From: Caenorhabditis elegans
Taxonomy: Eukaryota > Nematoda > Chromadorea > Rhabditida > Rhabditidae
NCBI RefSeq assembly: GCF_000002985.6
Contig: NC_003284.9
Location: 14,880,001-14,944,000 of the forward strand
Direction: 5' to 3'
Length of the DNA: 64,000 nucleotides
Shown here: piece by piece, positions 48,935-61,900 of the stretch
How the letters are laid out: every line of letters begins with the position of its first letter
Numbering within the stretch: position 1 is the first letter of the stretch
Notes under the pieces: model-generated
What the model saw: the letters and a program-made list of their open reading frames with translations, nothing else
What the model was told of the DNA's origin: nothing
Database searches by the model: none
Position numbers and translations under genes: made by a program

Positions 48935-51517
48935 GCTGAAATCCTAAAAGCTTGCTTTTATAAGTTCTAATTTTTATAGATACAAGGTAAAATGAAAAAG
49001 CAACATTTATCCAACAAAATAATAAATTGACAAGAACATGAACACGGTTAACTCAAAAACATCCGAAAAGGAAATTGGCGTGGGTTTGGTCGTTTCAATT
49101 TACGTCAAACATGATCTGTTGAATGACCTTTTAAGAAACTTTTTATTACACAAAAAAAACTTTTTTGCTTAAATATCAGTTTATGAAAATAAAAACTATT
49201 AAAAATTAACAGATTTTTACCAAACAAAAAAATTGACAATCAGAACACACTACACAATTGTGAAGCTTTTGTGCTAAGGGTCATCAATCTCAATTGCTCT
49301 ATTCTCAATGGTTTTGGATTTTGGAGTCGTTTGCTAGATTTTCATTTATGGAAATTTTGTTTTAATACAAAAATCAAGCAAGAAAATTGAAAATTTTGAA
49401 GATTTTTCATATGTCATCCACGGAAGGGAAAAAAAAAATTTTGCACTAGGGAGGTACGGGTGCATTTTCGATAAAAAGGGCAGTATGCCTATATGAAATT
49501 TGAAAATGTTTTAAGAATTACAGCTACCATCAGCCAGCGAGCTTTTACATCTATTGTTGAGCTCAATTCTGACTAATTTCAATTCTGACTAAGAAATATT
49601 CGTAAAACTTGGAAACCGCGGAGAAAAAATTTAGTAAAATGTAAGTTGGATATTCTGGATATAAATATAAATTTGATAAAATAAGTACCCTATTTTCCTC
49701 ATTAAATTTTCTTGGCATCATATCGACAAAGTATGTATTCTTTAAACATAATTTCTTTATGAAACTTTTAATTGAAATATTTCGAATTATTATTGAGCTC
49801 ATTTATTTTTCACTTGACAATATTAATTGAGATTCAGAACTGCTGTCGTGTTTTCAAAAAAATTCTCGCAGTTCAAATATTAAATTTATATTGAAATTCA
49901 CTAAATAATTTTAATTATGACATGTGAAGTTATTGACAAAATCAAAAATTTGACCGAATTTGTGTGTTTGGACAAGAAAATGAACCCTGAACGTTCAAAA
50001 TTATCCCACAGGCTCATGGCACAATGGCTAGCCTGAGAAAATACGCATGAACATGTGCTTTCAACGAACTTGAATTATTATTATTATTATGAAGAATATA
50101 TAGAAAGATGAAGTCTGCCCTTCTTCTAGACACTGCCTGTTTTTTAAAAATAATTTTTACCTTCAAAGACCAGATTTTAACAATGAATATAACTAAACTC
50201 TATTGAAAAGGTACACGTGCTCACGTTGAATCATATCTCGATAGCCAGAAAGTGACTACTATGAATGAGAAATTATGACTACTATTGTCTGGTAATCTGA
50301 AAATTGAATTACTCATTTAGAAAAACACCTCTTCCATAATAAATCGGAAATTTCGGTTTGGCCGTGAATAAACAAGAATCACGTCGTCTGGCATTTATTA
50401 ATTTAATTTATGCAGATTTCAGGCGTCAATTCTGATCCAGGAGCGCAGGTGCTCTCACACAACTTCCTGTCAACCATTTCACAAGAATAACAGGCTTTTT
50501 GATATGAAAGCTTGAAAAAAAGTGATGTGGTATTTATTATTTATAATAAAATGTCAGGATAAAAGTGTATAGGTTGAAGATTTAGACTATCTAGACACGC
50601 CAGAAGCAATCAAAAAGGAGATAAAAAACGGCCTTGAAGGCTGTCAGAAGACTAAACTCAATACGCATTAACATTCTGAACGGAGCTCTTCGCTTCGAAG
50701 ACGAAGAAGTTCAATTTCCTGTCATTTTAACTTTTCAACTACTTTTTTTTTGAAACATGTGTTTTGTCACTCTTAAAGTTCATGGGTTAAAATGTTTCAA
50801 TGTATCAGCTCAAATTACTATATTGAACAAAAAACGGGAATATATTAGCAAATTATATTTAAAATAAAAGCTAATTTTAAAACAGCTTTTGTATTGAAAT
50901 TTATAGTACCAGTTTGTTTTGTTTCATTTCAAGTTTCAAAAACCACAACTGATTGAAAACATCAAGTTGCAAGTAATTAACTGTCATTTCCCAATTGTTT
51001 TTTTGTTGAAATTTCACAATATTTTGAAAAAAAAATCTATAAAAGATTAGTAACCAAACACTGAATAAATGAAGATGCACTCATAGAAAGACAATTCTAA
51101 TATCAAATGTTCACCATGGTTTACTAACTACATAGATGTCAAAAACTTTTGCGCCGATTCCTGGAATTAATTTCAGAATTTTTAAGTTCCATATTAAAAC
51201 GGAAAATTGCAAAAAAAAAAGACTAATCGACTACTACTTTCATCATTTTTATCTCTAAATGTTTTATTAAGCCATTCCAATGAGTTTTGAATGTTTCAAT
51301 TAAACGATAGCCAAGATATGGGCGGGGTCTATTTTGAGACATATAACGTACTGGCTTAAAATTAAGTTTAGTAACCCTGTACATGCCACGTTTTATTCTA
51401 TCAGGTTTTTGTCTTTGCCGAAATGCGTTTGTGTTTGTTTCAAATATTGTACTTACACAGTTAATTTGCTATGGGTAGCAGAAAAAGTTTGAATCAAAAC
51501 TTTATTTTATTTGAACT

Positions 51518-51785
51518 AGGGCCGCCGCGCCGGCCTCACGCCGGCAATCACGCCGCATTTATCCAAATTTATAGTGCGGCGCGGAACCCCACACGTGTCG
51601 GCCGCTTCCAAATAACTACCTTTTCGAACTCCGTTGCGCACACTACAAGCTACGCGCTTCACGCTAAGCTGCGGAACCCTGAACGTGTCGGCCGCTTCCA
51701 AATAACTACTTTTCGTATTTAAGTGCACACACAGCGACCTCGGCGTGAGGCCCGCATTTGACGCTTCACTCTGGGAGCCCTAATT
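51518..51785. mobile_element. GC-rich GGGCTCC-family repeat, intergenic copy
   Basis: It starts CTAGGGCCGCCGCGCCGG and ends CTGGGAGCCCTAA. It contains two subrepeats with CGTGTCGGCCGCTTCCAAAT about 100 bp apart and the word GGCGTGAGGCCCGCATTT, shared with the 10769 copy. Base composition contrasts sharply with the flanks. Confidence 0.75.
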
Positions 51786-52543
51786 TAAACTTTTGGCATT
51801 GACTTTTGTTGATTTTATTTTCAAACACTTCAGCTGTGAAAAATATCAGAAAAAACATCATTTGTTCATTTCCAAATAATTCCGGTGAAAACAAAAAGGA
51901 TAACCCAGAATTGAAGACAAAAATAATATTCTATTTAATTAGTTCAATTTAACATTTTTTCATCTCTATTTTCACTGACAGGTTAAAAATATCTGATGCA
52001 GTATCTAGTATATATCTAGCGAGTAACATTTTCAGAAAACCTAAATATAATCTGGAAAAGAACAATCAAATGGAGATGATGTTGAGTAGCTATTCCAGAC
52101 AAGGCTGGAGCTACATCAAGCTTCACAATTCCATAAGTTCAAAGGTCCGGGGCTGCAGCGAAAAAAGTTGTTTTTCGGTTTTCCCAAGAGTAATTCAAAC
52201 GAATATGCTTGTCAAGTGGTGAGCCGCCGCCGCACCAAATGAATTATAAGGACACACATTCCGGGAAAAAGCTACAAAAGGTCCCCCCAACAAGGGGCAA
52301 AGAAGGAAGATGATGATGATGGTGGAGGGAATGTGAGACGGGTGCCCATTGCGAATTCTGTTTCATGGTGATTAACTTCGGAACGAAATTATAAAATTCA
52401 TCAAATTATTGTGGCCTGTCTTCCGTCTTAGTGGCTGGGAAAACGACCGACAAATTTAGACTGGGAAAAAAGTGAGGAAGAATTAAATGAAAATGAGGAA
52501 AAAAATTGAGAAATATTTACTTTTCCTTCACAATTTCCCCAAG

Positions 52544-52544
52544 C

Positions 52545-52578
<34 letters not shown>

Positions 52579-52579
52579 G
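52544..52579. repeat. (CAT)n microsatellite
   Basis: About eleven CAT/TCA trinucleotides in a row, shortly after a GATGATGATGATGG stretch near 52309 of the complementary type. Confidence 0.9.
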
Positions 52580-53360
52580 GCTATTATTACGTTTATAACT
52601 TGATGGTTTGGTTTTGAGCTCGCGATATATGAATTTTTCTTTCGTTCAAATTTCAATTTTCTGCTCTTTTTTTCAGTTCAAAGCTAGCTGGTCCAAAAAT
52701 TAAAGGTACCTAAATTGAATCCCAAAAACCCGAACAAATACTGCAAAAGGAACAAAACACAGACACACATCTGGAAAATGGAATAACACAAATGAAATAC
52801 AGAGGAGACAATCTCTGATTTTCAGACAAAGGGAATTTTGCGAAGAGCAAAATTACGGAGAATAAGCATAGAAAATTCCGATTTCCAAGCTGTTCTATAC
52901 ATTTTCAATGACAATTTTTCATTTCGCTGTGGTTTTCTAGTCTTGTTCTACAGCTGACAATGGAAAAATGATTTCAGTTGGAAATGAAATAGCCGAAGGA
53001 TAGTTGACAAATGGGTGGCAAGGGCATTCGGACTTCAATTTAAAAAAAATTTGTGATCATTTCCAGTTTTTAATAAAGTTGTGAAGTTCTTTCTGGTTTA
53101 AAAAGATTCATTTGTGAATGGAAATTTTATATTTTTTGAACGGTTTTTTCCGGTTTTTTATAGCATAAAAACATAAAACCTTGAAGGTGACATTTATTAC
53201 ATGCCAGAAAAAATTAGAGTGAAAATGTTGTAACAGAATTCAAACCAATACAAATAAAAATAATCTAAATGGATTTCAAAATTACATCTCAAAAATAGAA
53301 GGAATAACGAAGAACTGTATGCATTTGTCAACTGTATTTGTCAAGTGAATTTGAATTTAC

Positions 53361-53547
53361 ACGTGGTGTCAAAGTGTCTCATTTCGGCTTGATCTACGCA
53401 GATCTACAAAAAATGCGGGAGAAGAGACGCAGAGTTCTCAACTGATTTCGCATGGTTTAGAACGTGCTGACGTCACATTATTTTGGGCAAAAAATTCCCG
53501 CATTTTTTGTAGATCAAACCGTAATGGGACAGCTTGGCACCACGTGG
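53361..53547. mobile_element. CACGTGGTGCC-type palindromic repeat, copy 2
   Basis: Ends ACGTGGTGTCAAAGTGTC and CAGCTTGGCACCACGT are inverted repeats. The interior has TTGATCTACGCAGATCTAC, AAAATGCGGGAG and TTCCCGCATTTTTTG as in the copy at 39923. Confidence 0.8.
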
Positions 53548-54728
53548 AGATAAAATTCAATATGGAAAAAAATTTACTTCGAGTTTTTTGTATTTTACAA
53601 AATGTTCAGATAGATAAGATATTTTGAGAATTCATATGCATATACAAAGTCCAAGAGACTTTTTTATTACGGTTTCAATAATATTTTTCTTTTAACATTA
53701 TTCTTAACATTAGTAAAAGCTCATTGTAAAAAGTAAAAAAATGCATAAAAAGTTGATGAGGGCATAAAAAACAAAAACAAATTCAAAATTTAAGAGGATA
53801 CAATTAAAAAAAATAGTTAGACGCGATATGGAATAAAATGTTATTTTAAATTAAAACAAAATCAATTTATTTTGAAACCAACAGATTCAGATGATAAAGT
53901 TATTTTAAAAAATTCTCTTATGTACTGAACTATGCTCAGAAGAATAATTATAATATGTTTTTGAGTTTTACATTTCCTCTGCTTCATAACAATTAAAAGT
54001 CGAAAAATTCAAAGTATCAAAACTTCAATTATTCGTTGAATTTTAGATCTTCAACTGCTAATTTTAAATGGGGGTTAAGAAATAAAATGCGACTCAAAAA
54101 AAAGTGATGATTAAGAAAAGAAGTTAAAATTCTCTAGGGGTGGTTGTTTTCTATTAAAAGAGTCCGGAGCAACCGAGAAATTTATTCTTAGGGGGGTGGA
54201 TTTGGTTCTAGGTTCTAGTTTCTCAAAATTTTTTCCAATAAGATACGTTCGTATTTGGTTGAGAAAGTATTTGGAAAAGTCATGTTTTATTAAACAGTTT
54301 TAGTCTGAAATTTGGGTTTGGCGTGATTTTACAAAATTCCTCTAAATTGGAAGTATCATGCTTTGCAATTTTTTTAGGATGTATGCTCCTCTAATTTTCC
54401 AGAAAATTTCGGACAAAAAGGCAAAAGTCTGGAAAACATTTTTAAAATCGGCCGTCGAACTTTTAAAGCACCTCTGAGAATGGACTATTTTTTTATATAA
54501 AAATCTGTGTTTTCTGTGTGCTTCATGTATTTAATCCTACAATAAGGTCAAATCAAAATCATCATGACGTTTCATCGTTTTGCTTCCAAACCCAGTTCTG
54601 GTATCGCAGCAATTTTCCAATTGCCAAACTAGTCAAAAATGTGTTTCTTTTCATTTACTTATAAATAATTAGTTAGAAAAAACATTTGTGTATATAAACA
54701 AAAAACTAAACGAAATCACTACCGTGAT

Positions 54729-55192
54729 TTTAAAGGTGGTGTAGTCAAATTTTTATCGCCTTATTAGACTCAAAATTGTCTGAAAACACCAAATTTCATA
54801 ATGAAACTTCTTGAAAACTTCTCAAAAAAAGTTACGGCGGCTCAAAAAATCGCCTAAAATTAGTTAAAATTTGACGTTTGACCGACTTATCAATGTCGAA
54901 GCGGCTGGAAACAATTATTTTTTTTGAAATCACCGTCAAATTTTGAGTATACATTTTTAAATTTTTAAAACCAAATCTCGCTGTCCATCGACTTTAAAAT
55001 ACCTAAATAAAATTGAAAACGCAGGATAATTGTATTGTATACCCAAAATTTGACGATAATTTCAACAAAAAAAAAAAATTTCCAGCTGCTGCGACATTGA
55101 GAAGACAATCAAATTTCACATTTTAACAAATTTAAGGCCAATTTTTTAAGCCGTCATAACTTTTTTTTTGAGAAGTTTTCACCACCTTTAAA
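54729..55192. mobile_element. TTTAAA-type palindromic MITE
   Basis: It starts TTTAAAGGTGGTGTAG and ends TTTTCACCACCTTTAAA. The arms also share AAAAAAAGTTACGGCGGCTC and its inverse. Its length is 464 bp. I recall similar C. elegans elements named PALTTTAAA, from memory. Confidence 0.82.
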
Positions 55193-55973
55193 GACATGAA
55201 ATCATCAATAAAAGCGAGTCTTTAAAAAAAGTGAGTAGAGTAAAGTATTAAAAAATGACAAACAACCATTAAAATTAATATAAAATATCCTATCAAAAAT
55301 GCAGATTTTTCCCAACTTGAGTGTAGTTGCGGCAATTCCGAGAAAATGTTAGACCTGCACCAGTCTTTTGACAGAACATTTCACTTTGCTGGTGACCAAC
55401 TGCACTTTGGCTCCTTGTGACTAACACACACACACACACCATAATTAACATTTTTGGCATCTCCACCAGCTATTAGTTTCAATTTCCAAACTCGCGGAAG
55501 AGAAACAGAAAGAAGTTAGAGAAAAAAAATGTTGAAGTGTGACCGTTATGAGCTTCCGAGCTTCCGAGTCGGTAATTATTTCTACCCGGCAGTTTTTTTC
55601 AATTGCAAATTCTCAACGTTTCTGAAAGTTTATGAAATTGGAAATACAATAATTGGAGTTAAAAGTGAAAATTGCATTTCTATGATTAAAATAAATTATT
55701 ACGGGGCTTTGAAAAATTGTCAGAAAAGTTAAATTATTTATGAACGTTTTGTTGTCTTCTTGCCAAGAAAAAATGAATAAATATTCAAAAAGTGGTGCTC
55801 AGAAGTTGTGATTTGTGCAAAATGGAGGATCTTCAAACTATTTTTGATATACAAAACTAGGGAGAAGCAAGGTAGATAGAATTTTTTTATTTTGAAAATC
55901 CAAAACTAGAAATTATATAAGTACCTTGAATTGAAATTTACTAAGTTAAGCCCGGTATTTAGTGCTGGGTTTC

Positions 55974-56329
55974 TTAAGGTGAAAATTCACTATTTTCAGT
56001 CGCAAATTGATTTTCAAATTGGGCCAAAATATTGAAAAATATAAGCTTTTGAGGAAATCCAAAGCAATGTCGCATGTTCCGACCCCTACAATGTTTAAAT
56101 CCGAATAAATAAAACAAAATTACAGTATAAAAAATGTAGAAAAGAAAAACAATTTTTTTTGGTCGACTTCCAAAATTATGAGTGGCAAAAACAGAGTAAT
56201 TGTCACATTTTGACAGTAAATAAAAAAATTTCAAAATTTTTTCAAAACATTTTATTATGATATTCGGTCATTTTGACACCATGGGAGTAGTTTTAATATT
56301 TTCCCCATTGGCGCCACTCCACTTTTGAA
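55974..56329. mobile_element. TTAA-type palindromic MITE, copy 4
   Basis: The right end GGCGCCACTCCACTTTTGAA and the interior (GGTCGACTTCCAAAATTATG, GCAATGTCGCATGTTCCG) match the other TTAA elements. The left end is shortened to TTAAGGTG. Confidence 0.72.
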
Positions 56330-57287
56330 CACACAAATTATGCAATAAGAGTTATAATTTTTTCAAGATTTTGAACATTCATAAAAACATCATGAAGCAT
56401 TCAAGAAGCCGGTTGATGACTGGATTACGACAACTTCTAGAAAAAAAACATTTTCTGTATAAGAATGTAAAACACATTCAAGTTTTGAACAAAATTCGAA
56501 ATTTCGAATCAACATGCTGTACTGAAAAATATGTACTGAAAAACACGTAACAAACATTTCGACGTCAAACCTTCCCGAACAAGAAAAAATCTAATGTTTT
56601 CCAGGTGACTTTTCATATCCCGAATGTTTTGGTAAAGGTGAAAACATAGTTTTTGATCAACTAATGAGGAATAGATCGCAATGGAAATGAGCTTGTTTTT
56701 CATAGGAAGGACTAGAGATGAGAGTAAGAAAATTGCTGAGGTCCTGTGCTGCAATTTTTTTTGCAAATGAAAAATATTGGTATTCGTACATGGAACTTCT
56801 AGACAGACTATTAAAAAAGGAACTTGTTTATTTATGTATATACCAGCCGCTGACCGCGCATACGGCGCGGGTAACGACTGGCACCATTAAAAGTATTTGA
56901 CACACATACCTTCAATGACTCAAAAAATTTCTCATCATGAAAAAAACTTGAAACACTTAAAACGCGGTATCAATTTACTGGCACTGTTACATGTATGTAT
57001 TTTTCTACGATATGCATGTTTCAAAAATTCACAGACAGTATGAAGACTTTCTGTTACTTTTTGACCAAGACAGTAACCTTACAATACCACTACAGTACCT
57101 TGACATTATCCTCCACCGACTCCTAACCCAATACCTCTTCAAAGGACAAAAAGTAAAATTTTCCAAAACTGCAGTAACCCTACCGTATACCTACAGTACC
57201 CTTATAGTACCACTACAGTACCTTGACTTGATCCCCCATCAACTCCCAAATAACTACCTCTTCTATGGCTCTAAGCTCAATTTTTCG

Positions 57288-57345
57288 GAACATTCCAGAA
57301 TTTTCTCGATTTTTCCAGAAAGTTCTGGAACATTCCAGAATTTTC
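57288..57345. promoter_or_regulatory. clustered heat-shock elements (HSF-1-type)
   Basis: Heat-shock factor binds alternating GAA and TTC blocks spaced by two bases. Here TTC 57313-57315, GAA 57318-57320, TTC 57323-57325, GAA 57328-57330, TTC 57333-57335, GAA 57338-57340 and TTC 57343-57345 form seven perfectly phased units. A four-unit array precedes it (GAA 57288, TTC 57293, GAA 57298, TTC 57303), and a further TTC/GAA pair follows at 57353-57360. Three phased units already form a canonical site. The nearest downstream coding end is mrp-5, about 1.6 kb away, so any target promoter is unclear. Confidence 0.75.
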
Positions 57346-57380
57346 TCGATTTTTCTAGAAAGTTAGACTTTTAAAATTTT

Positions 57381-57654
57381 CAGAAAATTTAAATTTCCCG
57401 CCAAAATATTTTTCTCAGAAAATTTAAATTTCCCGCCAAAAGGTTTTTTTCAGAAAATTTAAATTTCCCTCCAAAATATTTTTTTCAGAAAATTTAAATT
57501 TCCCGCAAAATATTTTTCACAGAAAATTTAAATTTCCCGTCAAAATATTTTTCACAGAAAATTTAAATTTCCCTCCAAAATATTTTTCTCAGAAAATTTA
57601 AATTTCCCGTCAAAATATTTTTCACAGAAAATTTAAATTTCCCGCCAAAATTTT
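57381..57654. repeat. 35-bp tandem repeat, 8 units
   Basis: Units begin CAGAAAATTTAAATTTCCCG at 57381, 57416, 57451, 57486, 57520, 57555, 57590 and 57625 and continue CCAAAATATTTTT. Variation is limited to a few bases per unit. Confidence 0.95.
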
Positions 57655-57865
57655 GGGTCTTACCACGGTGGGTCTTACCACGGTGGGTCTCACCACGACG
57701 GGTCTCACCACGGTGGTTCTCGCCACGATGGGTCTCACCACGAAGGGTCTCACCACGAAGGGTCTCACCACGAAGGGTCTTACCACGAAGGGCCTCAACA
57801 CGGTGGGTCTTGCCACGATGGGTCTCACCACGATGGGTCTCGCAACGATGAGTCTCACCACGAAG
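57655..57865. repeat. 15-bp tandem repeat, 14 units
   Basis: The unit GGGTCTCACCACGAA (variants GGTG, GATG) repeats 14 times directly after the 35-bp array. As 15 is a multiple of three and the unit lacks stops, frames on both strands stay open and yield meaningless pentapeptide repeats. Confidence 0.95.
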
Positions 57866-57869
57866 GATG

Positions 57870-58941
57870 ACAGACCCCGCCCACAATTCTCAGTGACTTT
57901 GGGTGTGACATCACAGACTACAAAGACTACATAGACTACAAACTACTTAACAAACGGACACTATTTTTTTATATATAGGTAATGATGAGTTTTCAATAAC
58001 TACCCATCAATAAAATATTTTTAAATGTATACAGTGAGGAAAGAACGTTTTTCAAAGTATATTTTAGAATGATGCGCGGTTGAAAGCGTTTGACACCGAA
58101 CTTTAAGCCCGAGCACATATGAAAGTTGGTTGTTGTGAGGATATTGCTCTAAATGGCTCCAAGGCTTCTACGGATACAATTTTTAGAATCATTATTATAC
58201 GAACATAGTAGACGGACATATACTATTTTCTAAATATTTCTAAAATGTACATTTTTTGAAAAATTGACAATTAAAGTTTGACTAGATATTTGGAACGGCC
58301 AGAGTTCCGCAGCTTGGCATGAAACGATTAAGCTTGGTGTGTGCGCAACGTAGTGCGAACAAGTAGTCATTTGGAAGCGGCCGACACGTTCGGGGTTCCG
58401 CGCCGCACTATACATTTGGATACATGCGGTGTGAGTGACGCCGTGAAGCCGGCGAGACGACTGCTGAGGCCTCATGGAAGCCCTTCCAGAAAACCACAAA
58501 GCATATCAATTTATTTATTTCAAACTGAAATATTTTTTGCAGATTTACATATTAAAGATACAAGTATTAAAGTTCAAGTGTTACAAGTAAGTTATAATTC
58601 TACTAGAACATGTGGGAGTTGGGATGAGTGAAAAAAGAAACATGTAAGAGAGAAAGTATGACAAGTCAGAAAAGAAGTTCGTTGTGACCGTGGATTGTCC
58701 CTGTTTCAAAAAGATAGGGTGTATATTTGGGACCTAGAAGAGTGACAACATGATGACTGATGAGAATGGAGGGCGGTTTAGTGATAACAACTGAGAATCT
58801 TAGAAGCAATGGGATTTAATTAGATTGCAGGTTTTCGTATTGAAGTTTTATTATATATGGAATAGTGTTACAAGAACACATAAATTGGAAGCTGGTTCGC
58901 CCCCCGTCAAAAATTTAATAATGGCAAATATGGGAAATCCT
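57870..58941. other. intergenic region downstream of mrp-5
   Basis: No gene seen. A partial GC-rich repeat lies at 58303-58470. The mrp-5 3' UTR should end to the left of 58941 on the minus strand, but I could not fix the polyadenylation site. Confidence 0.5.
58303..58470. repeat. partial GC-rich GGGCTCC-family repeat
   Basis: It contains TTGGAAGCGGCCGACACG and CGGGGTTCCGCGCCGCAC, the inverse of words in the copies at 10769 and 51518. It is truncated at both ends. Confidence 0.65.
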
Positions 58942-61900
58942 TCACTGAACAACTTCGATATCTGTGTCACTGCTCGTCTCTTTTACTTCAGAAGAGTCCG
59001 CCTTGACGTCATCATCGCCGCTTTCAATGTGAACGACATCATCCGAGCTATCTTTCTGCTCATTCTCTACTTTTACAATATCGTCGGATTCTTGACTGCT
59101 TCCCTGGGAACTCTTTTCCATCGAGTGCTCACTATTTTCTCCAACTACCACCGCAGAATGTTGATCATCGTCTGAAAAAATGGGTTCTACTTATATATGC
59201 ACATATTACCGGACCGGTGAAGGCGAGGCGCGAACAGGACACACCACGCCCGCACTATCACACTCTATGCGGCCGACACTAAGCGGGACATTGCGCCACT
59301 TTAGCTGTAAGAGTAGCGCCCTCGTGGAAGGCCTAGTCCCTGGTCCAAAGTGAACAAATGGTAGGAAAAAACCCCACAGCGCATTTTACAATCTATCTTA
59401 AAATATCTGTTCTCACCTTTGTCTTCCAGCTTGTAAACCGACCAATCATCTTTAAACATTTCTTGTGGAGTTGTGAAATTTATGAGTTTTCCATTTTTCA
59501 GGTGCATTATACGATCCATGTTACGAACGTTGTCGAGACGATGAGCAATGATAATCACAGTAGCATCGGCAAACACGGTTTTAATCACCTGGAAACATTA
59601 AAATTCAATTCAGAATATTCTAGTTTATTAAAACTCACTTCTTGAATAAGCTTATCTGTACCGGCATCCACTGAAGCTGTTGCCTCATCAAGAATCACAA
59701 TTCGGGACTTCATCAACAAAGCACGAGCCAAACAGAACAGCTGTCGTTCTCCGACGGAGAAGTTATTTCCACCGTGGCTTACATCAGCCTCCAACTTTTT
59801 GTCTAATGATTGTACCAATGTTTTCAAATGACATTTTTCGAGGGCTTCCCAAATCATTGAGTCGGAATACTCCAAGCTTGGATCCAAATTGAATCGAACC
59901 GTTCCAGAGAACAAGGATGGGTCCTGCGCGATAGCTGAAATTCCACGACGAAGCTTAACGAGCCCAACGGTTCTGATATCAACTCCATCGATGTAAATTG
60001 TTCCGTTTGTGACTGGGTAGAGTCGGAAAATAAGGTTTGCCAGTGATGACTTTCCTGATCCGGTTCTTCCAATAATTCCAACTTTTTCTCCACCCTTGAT
60101 TTCAAAAGTGATATCATTGAGGGCAAGTGGGTGGCTTTTTCTATAGCGAAGGTTCACTTCTGAAAAGTTGATTTGTCCATTGGCAGGCCAGGAAGATTCA
60201 ATATCAAGGCCTTGGCGAGTATTCCATTCTCCATCCTCAGGAATGTTCTGAAAATTATTTAGTTGGAAGTATTAAAACAAGTAAGTATGTAATGCAAAAA
60301 CTCACATCGGCATAGTATGACACTCTTTCCACACTTGTCATCTTTGCCTCAAGCTCTGTCTGAGTTCTAACCGCAAATTGGAAGATTCCACTCATCTGTA
60401 CAGCGAATGCAATTGCCATACCAGCATCGGCAGGTGAAACAGTTCCAGTGAGCATGACTGTCAAAAGTGCGACAATGGCTGTCATGACAACTACTAAAAG
60501 ATCCAGCCACACTGCCAACCATCTCATTGCCGATTGGAACATAAAAATAGCACCACTGTTGCAGTCCAAGTGTTTTTTGAGAACCTCCAAGAAGCGATTA
60601 CTTTGTTGGAACGTGTGGATAGTTGTGATTCCTTCCAAACTAGCAGAAACGTGATCGTAGAGTGGGGAGCGAGAAATGTGCTCAGATCGTTTCAAACTAA
60701 AATTGGTCTTATTTGAATAGACAGCTTCGAAAAAAACTTACTTTCTGATACCAGCACGGAAGCATGAAACAAATACCACAAAAACTACAAAAAGTGGAAT
60801 TGCGAAAAGAAGGAAGTACGGGAAAACGGATGTGATAACCACGAGGAATCCCAGACAAGTGATCATATTTTGAAGGAAAACTTCGGCGGTGAATGGAAGT
60901 TTGACATCAACTGTAAATTGCTAATTGAAAAGATGTATACACAAGTACTTTGCCGTTGGTCAGAAATAACATACAAATATATCTTGCATTTTTAGTAAAC
61001 AATGCCGACTATGCATTTCGCCGTTGGTGGAACGTGAGGTAAATTTTGGTGGCCACCTATATTCAACCATCAACAAAATACTACTGTAGAAACCAAATTG
61101 TACTGCTTTTAAATTGTATTACTTTTTACTGTTGAAAATAAATCAAATCAATAAATCAATCAAACTTTGTTACCAGGTTCGGCTCCAAAGGACCAGCTTA
61201 AACCACCTATTTGGATTATAATTTTTTCAAAGTCTCAATTTAACAATTCAATTTGGAGACTTTATGTCAAAACATGAAATGGTTAGTTTATTTGGCTCGG
61301 TTTCTATAGGAACAACTCTCTTGTGTAAACATATTTCAACTTTGCAATTTTTACTCCGGCTTTAAGTGGTGATGGAAAATATTTTAATAACTTTAACACT
61401 ACTGTTTTAACTTTTAAACTAACTAAACCTCGCCAAAACTTGATGATAAGAAAACTTACTTTCATCCATATCCTTGGAAAATCTGTTCAGGATTCTTCCT
61501 GTTGGGGTTGAATCAAAGAAGCTGGTAGCTCCATGAATGACGGCTTGGAACATCCTATCGTGGAGCCGTGTCGCAGCAGTGAGAGAAACCTAAATTACAA
61601 AAATATAAACTACAGTTTAGTTTTCTCGGCCAACCTTGACGAAAACGCATGCTTTGAAAAGTCCAGAGATGGTGAGCACGACAAGAGCCACGAGGTATAC
61701 GGCGGCATAAAATCCGGTGACAGGACTGTCAGCCAAACTCGTCTTCATTTCCAAAAATTCAGTTCCATTAGTAATAGTAGTCTGGAAATAATATTCATTG
61801 AATAAATTATAAAACAACAAAGCACAATCTTACAGTTTCATCGTGTCCTTTCTTGAGCCATCTGGAAAGCCAATAAGTTGAAAAAATGTTCGAGACAACG

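Larger units (their letters stand above)
48940..57040. other. 8-kb intergenic region between ntr-2 and the composite repeat
   Basis: No gene is supported. Contents noted: a tRNA-like relic at 50011-50078, an (ATT)n run at 50076-50091, a GC-rich repeat at 51518-51785, GAT/CAT runs at 52300-52325 and 52544-52579, a palindromic GGTGCCA repeat at 53361-53547, a TTTAAA-type MITE at 54729-55192 and a TTAA MITE at 55974-56329. A (CA)n run lies at 55423-55438. Nothing else shows exon structure. Confidence 0.5.
57045..57867. mobile_element. composite repeat, Helitron-like
   Basis: Several repeated modules sit side by side. A duplicated block of about 110 bp contains CACTACAGTACCTTGAC and CAAATAACTACCTCTTC (57069-57165 and 57180-57270). 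Then come a GAA/TTC array (57288-57363), eight 35-bp units (57381-57654) and fourteen 15-bp units (57655-57865). I recall that some C. elegans Helitrons carry heat-shock elements and tandem modules, so this is my preferred family. No Helitron termini or Rep/helicase coding sequence are visible, so the assignment is inference. Confidence 0.45.

Noticed and set aside
57563-57934. Pentapeptide-repeat proteins on both strands (GLTTK, RGETL, VRPFV types)
   Set aside because: The 15-bp tandem unit is stop-free and a multiple of three, so every frame stays open. There is no gene context.
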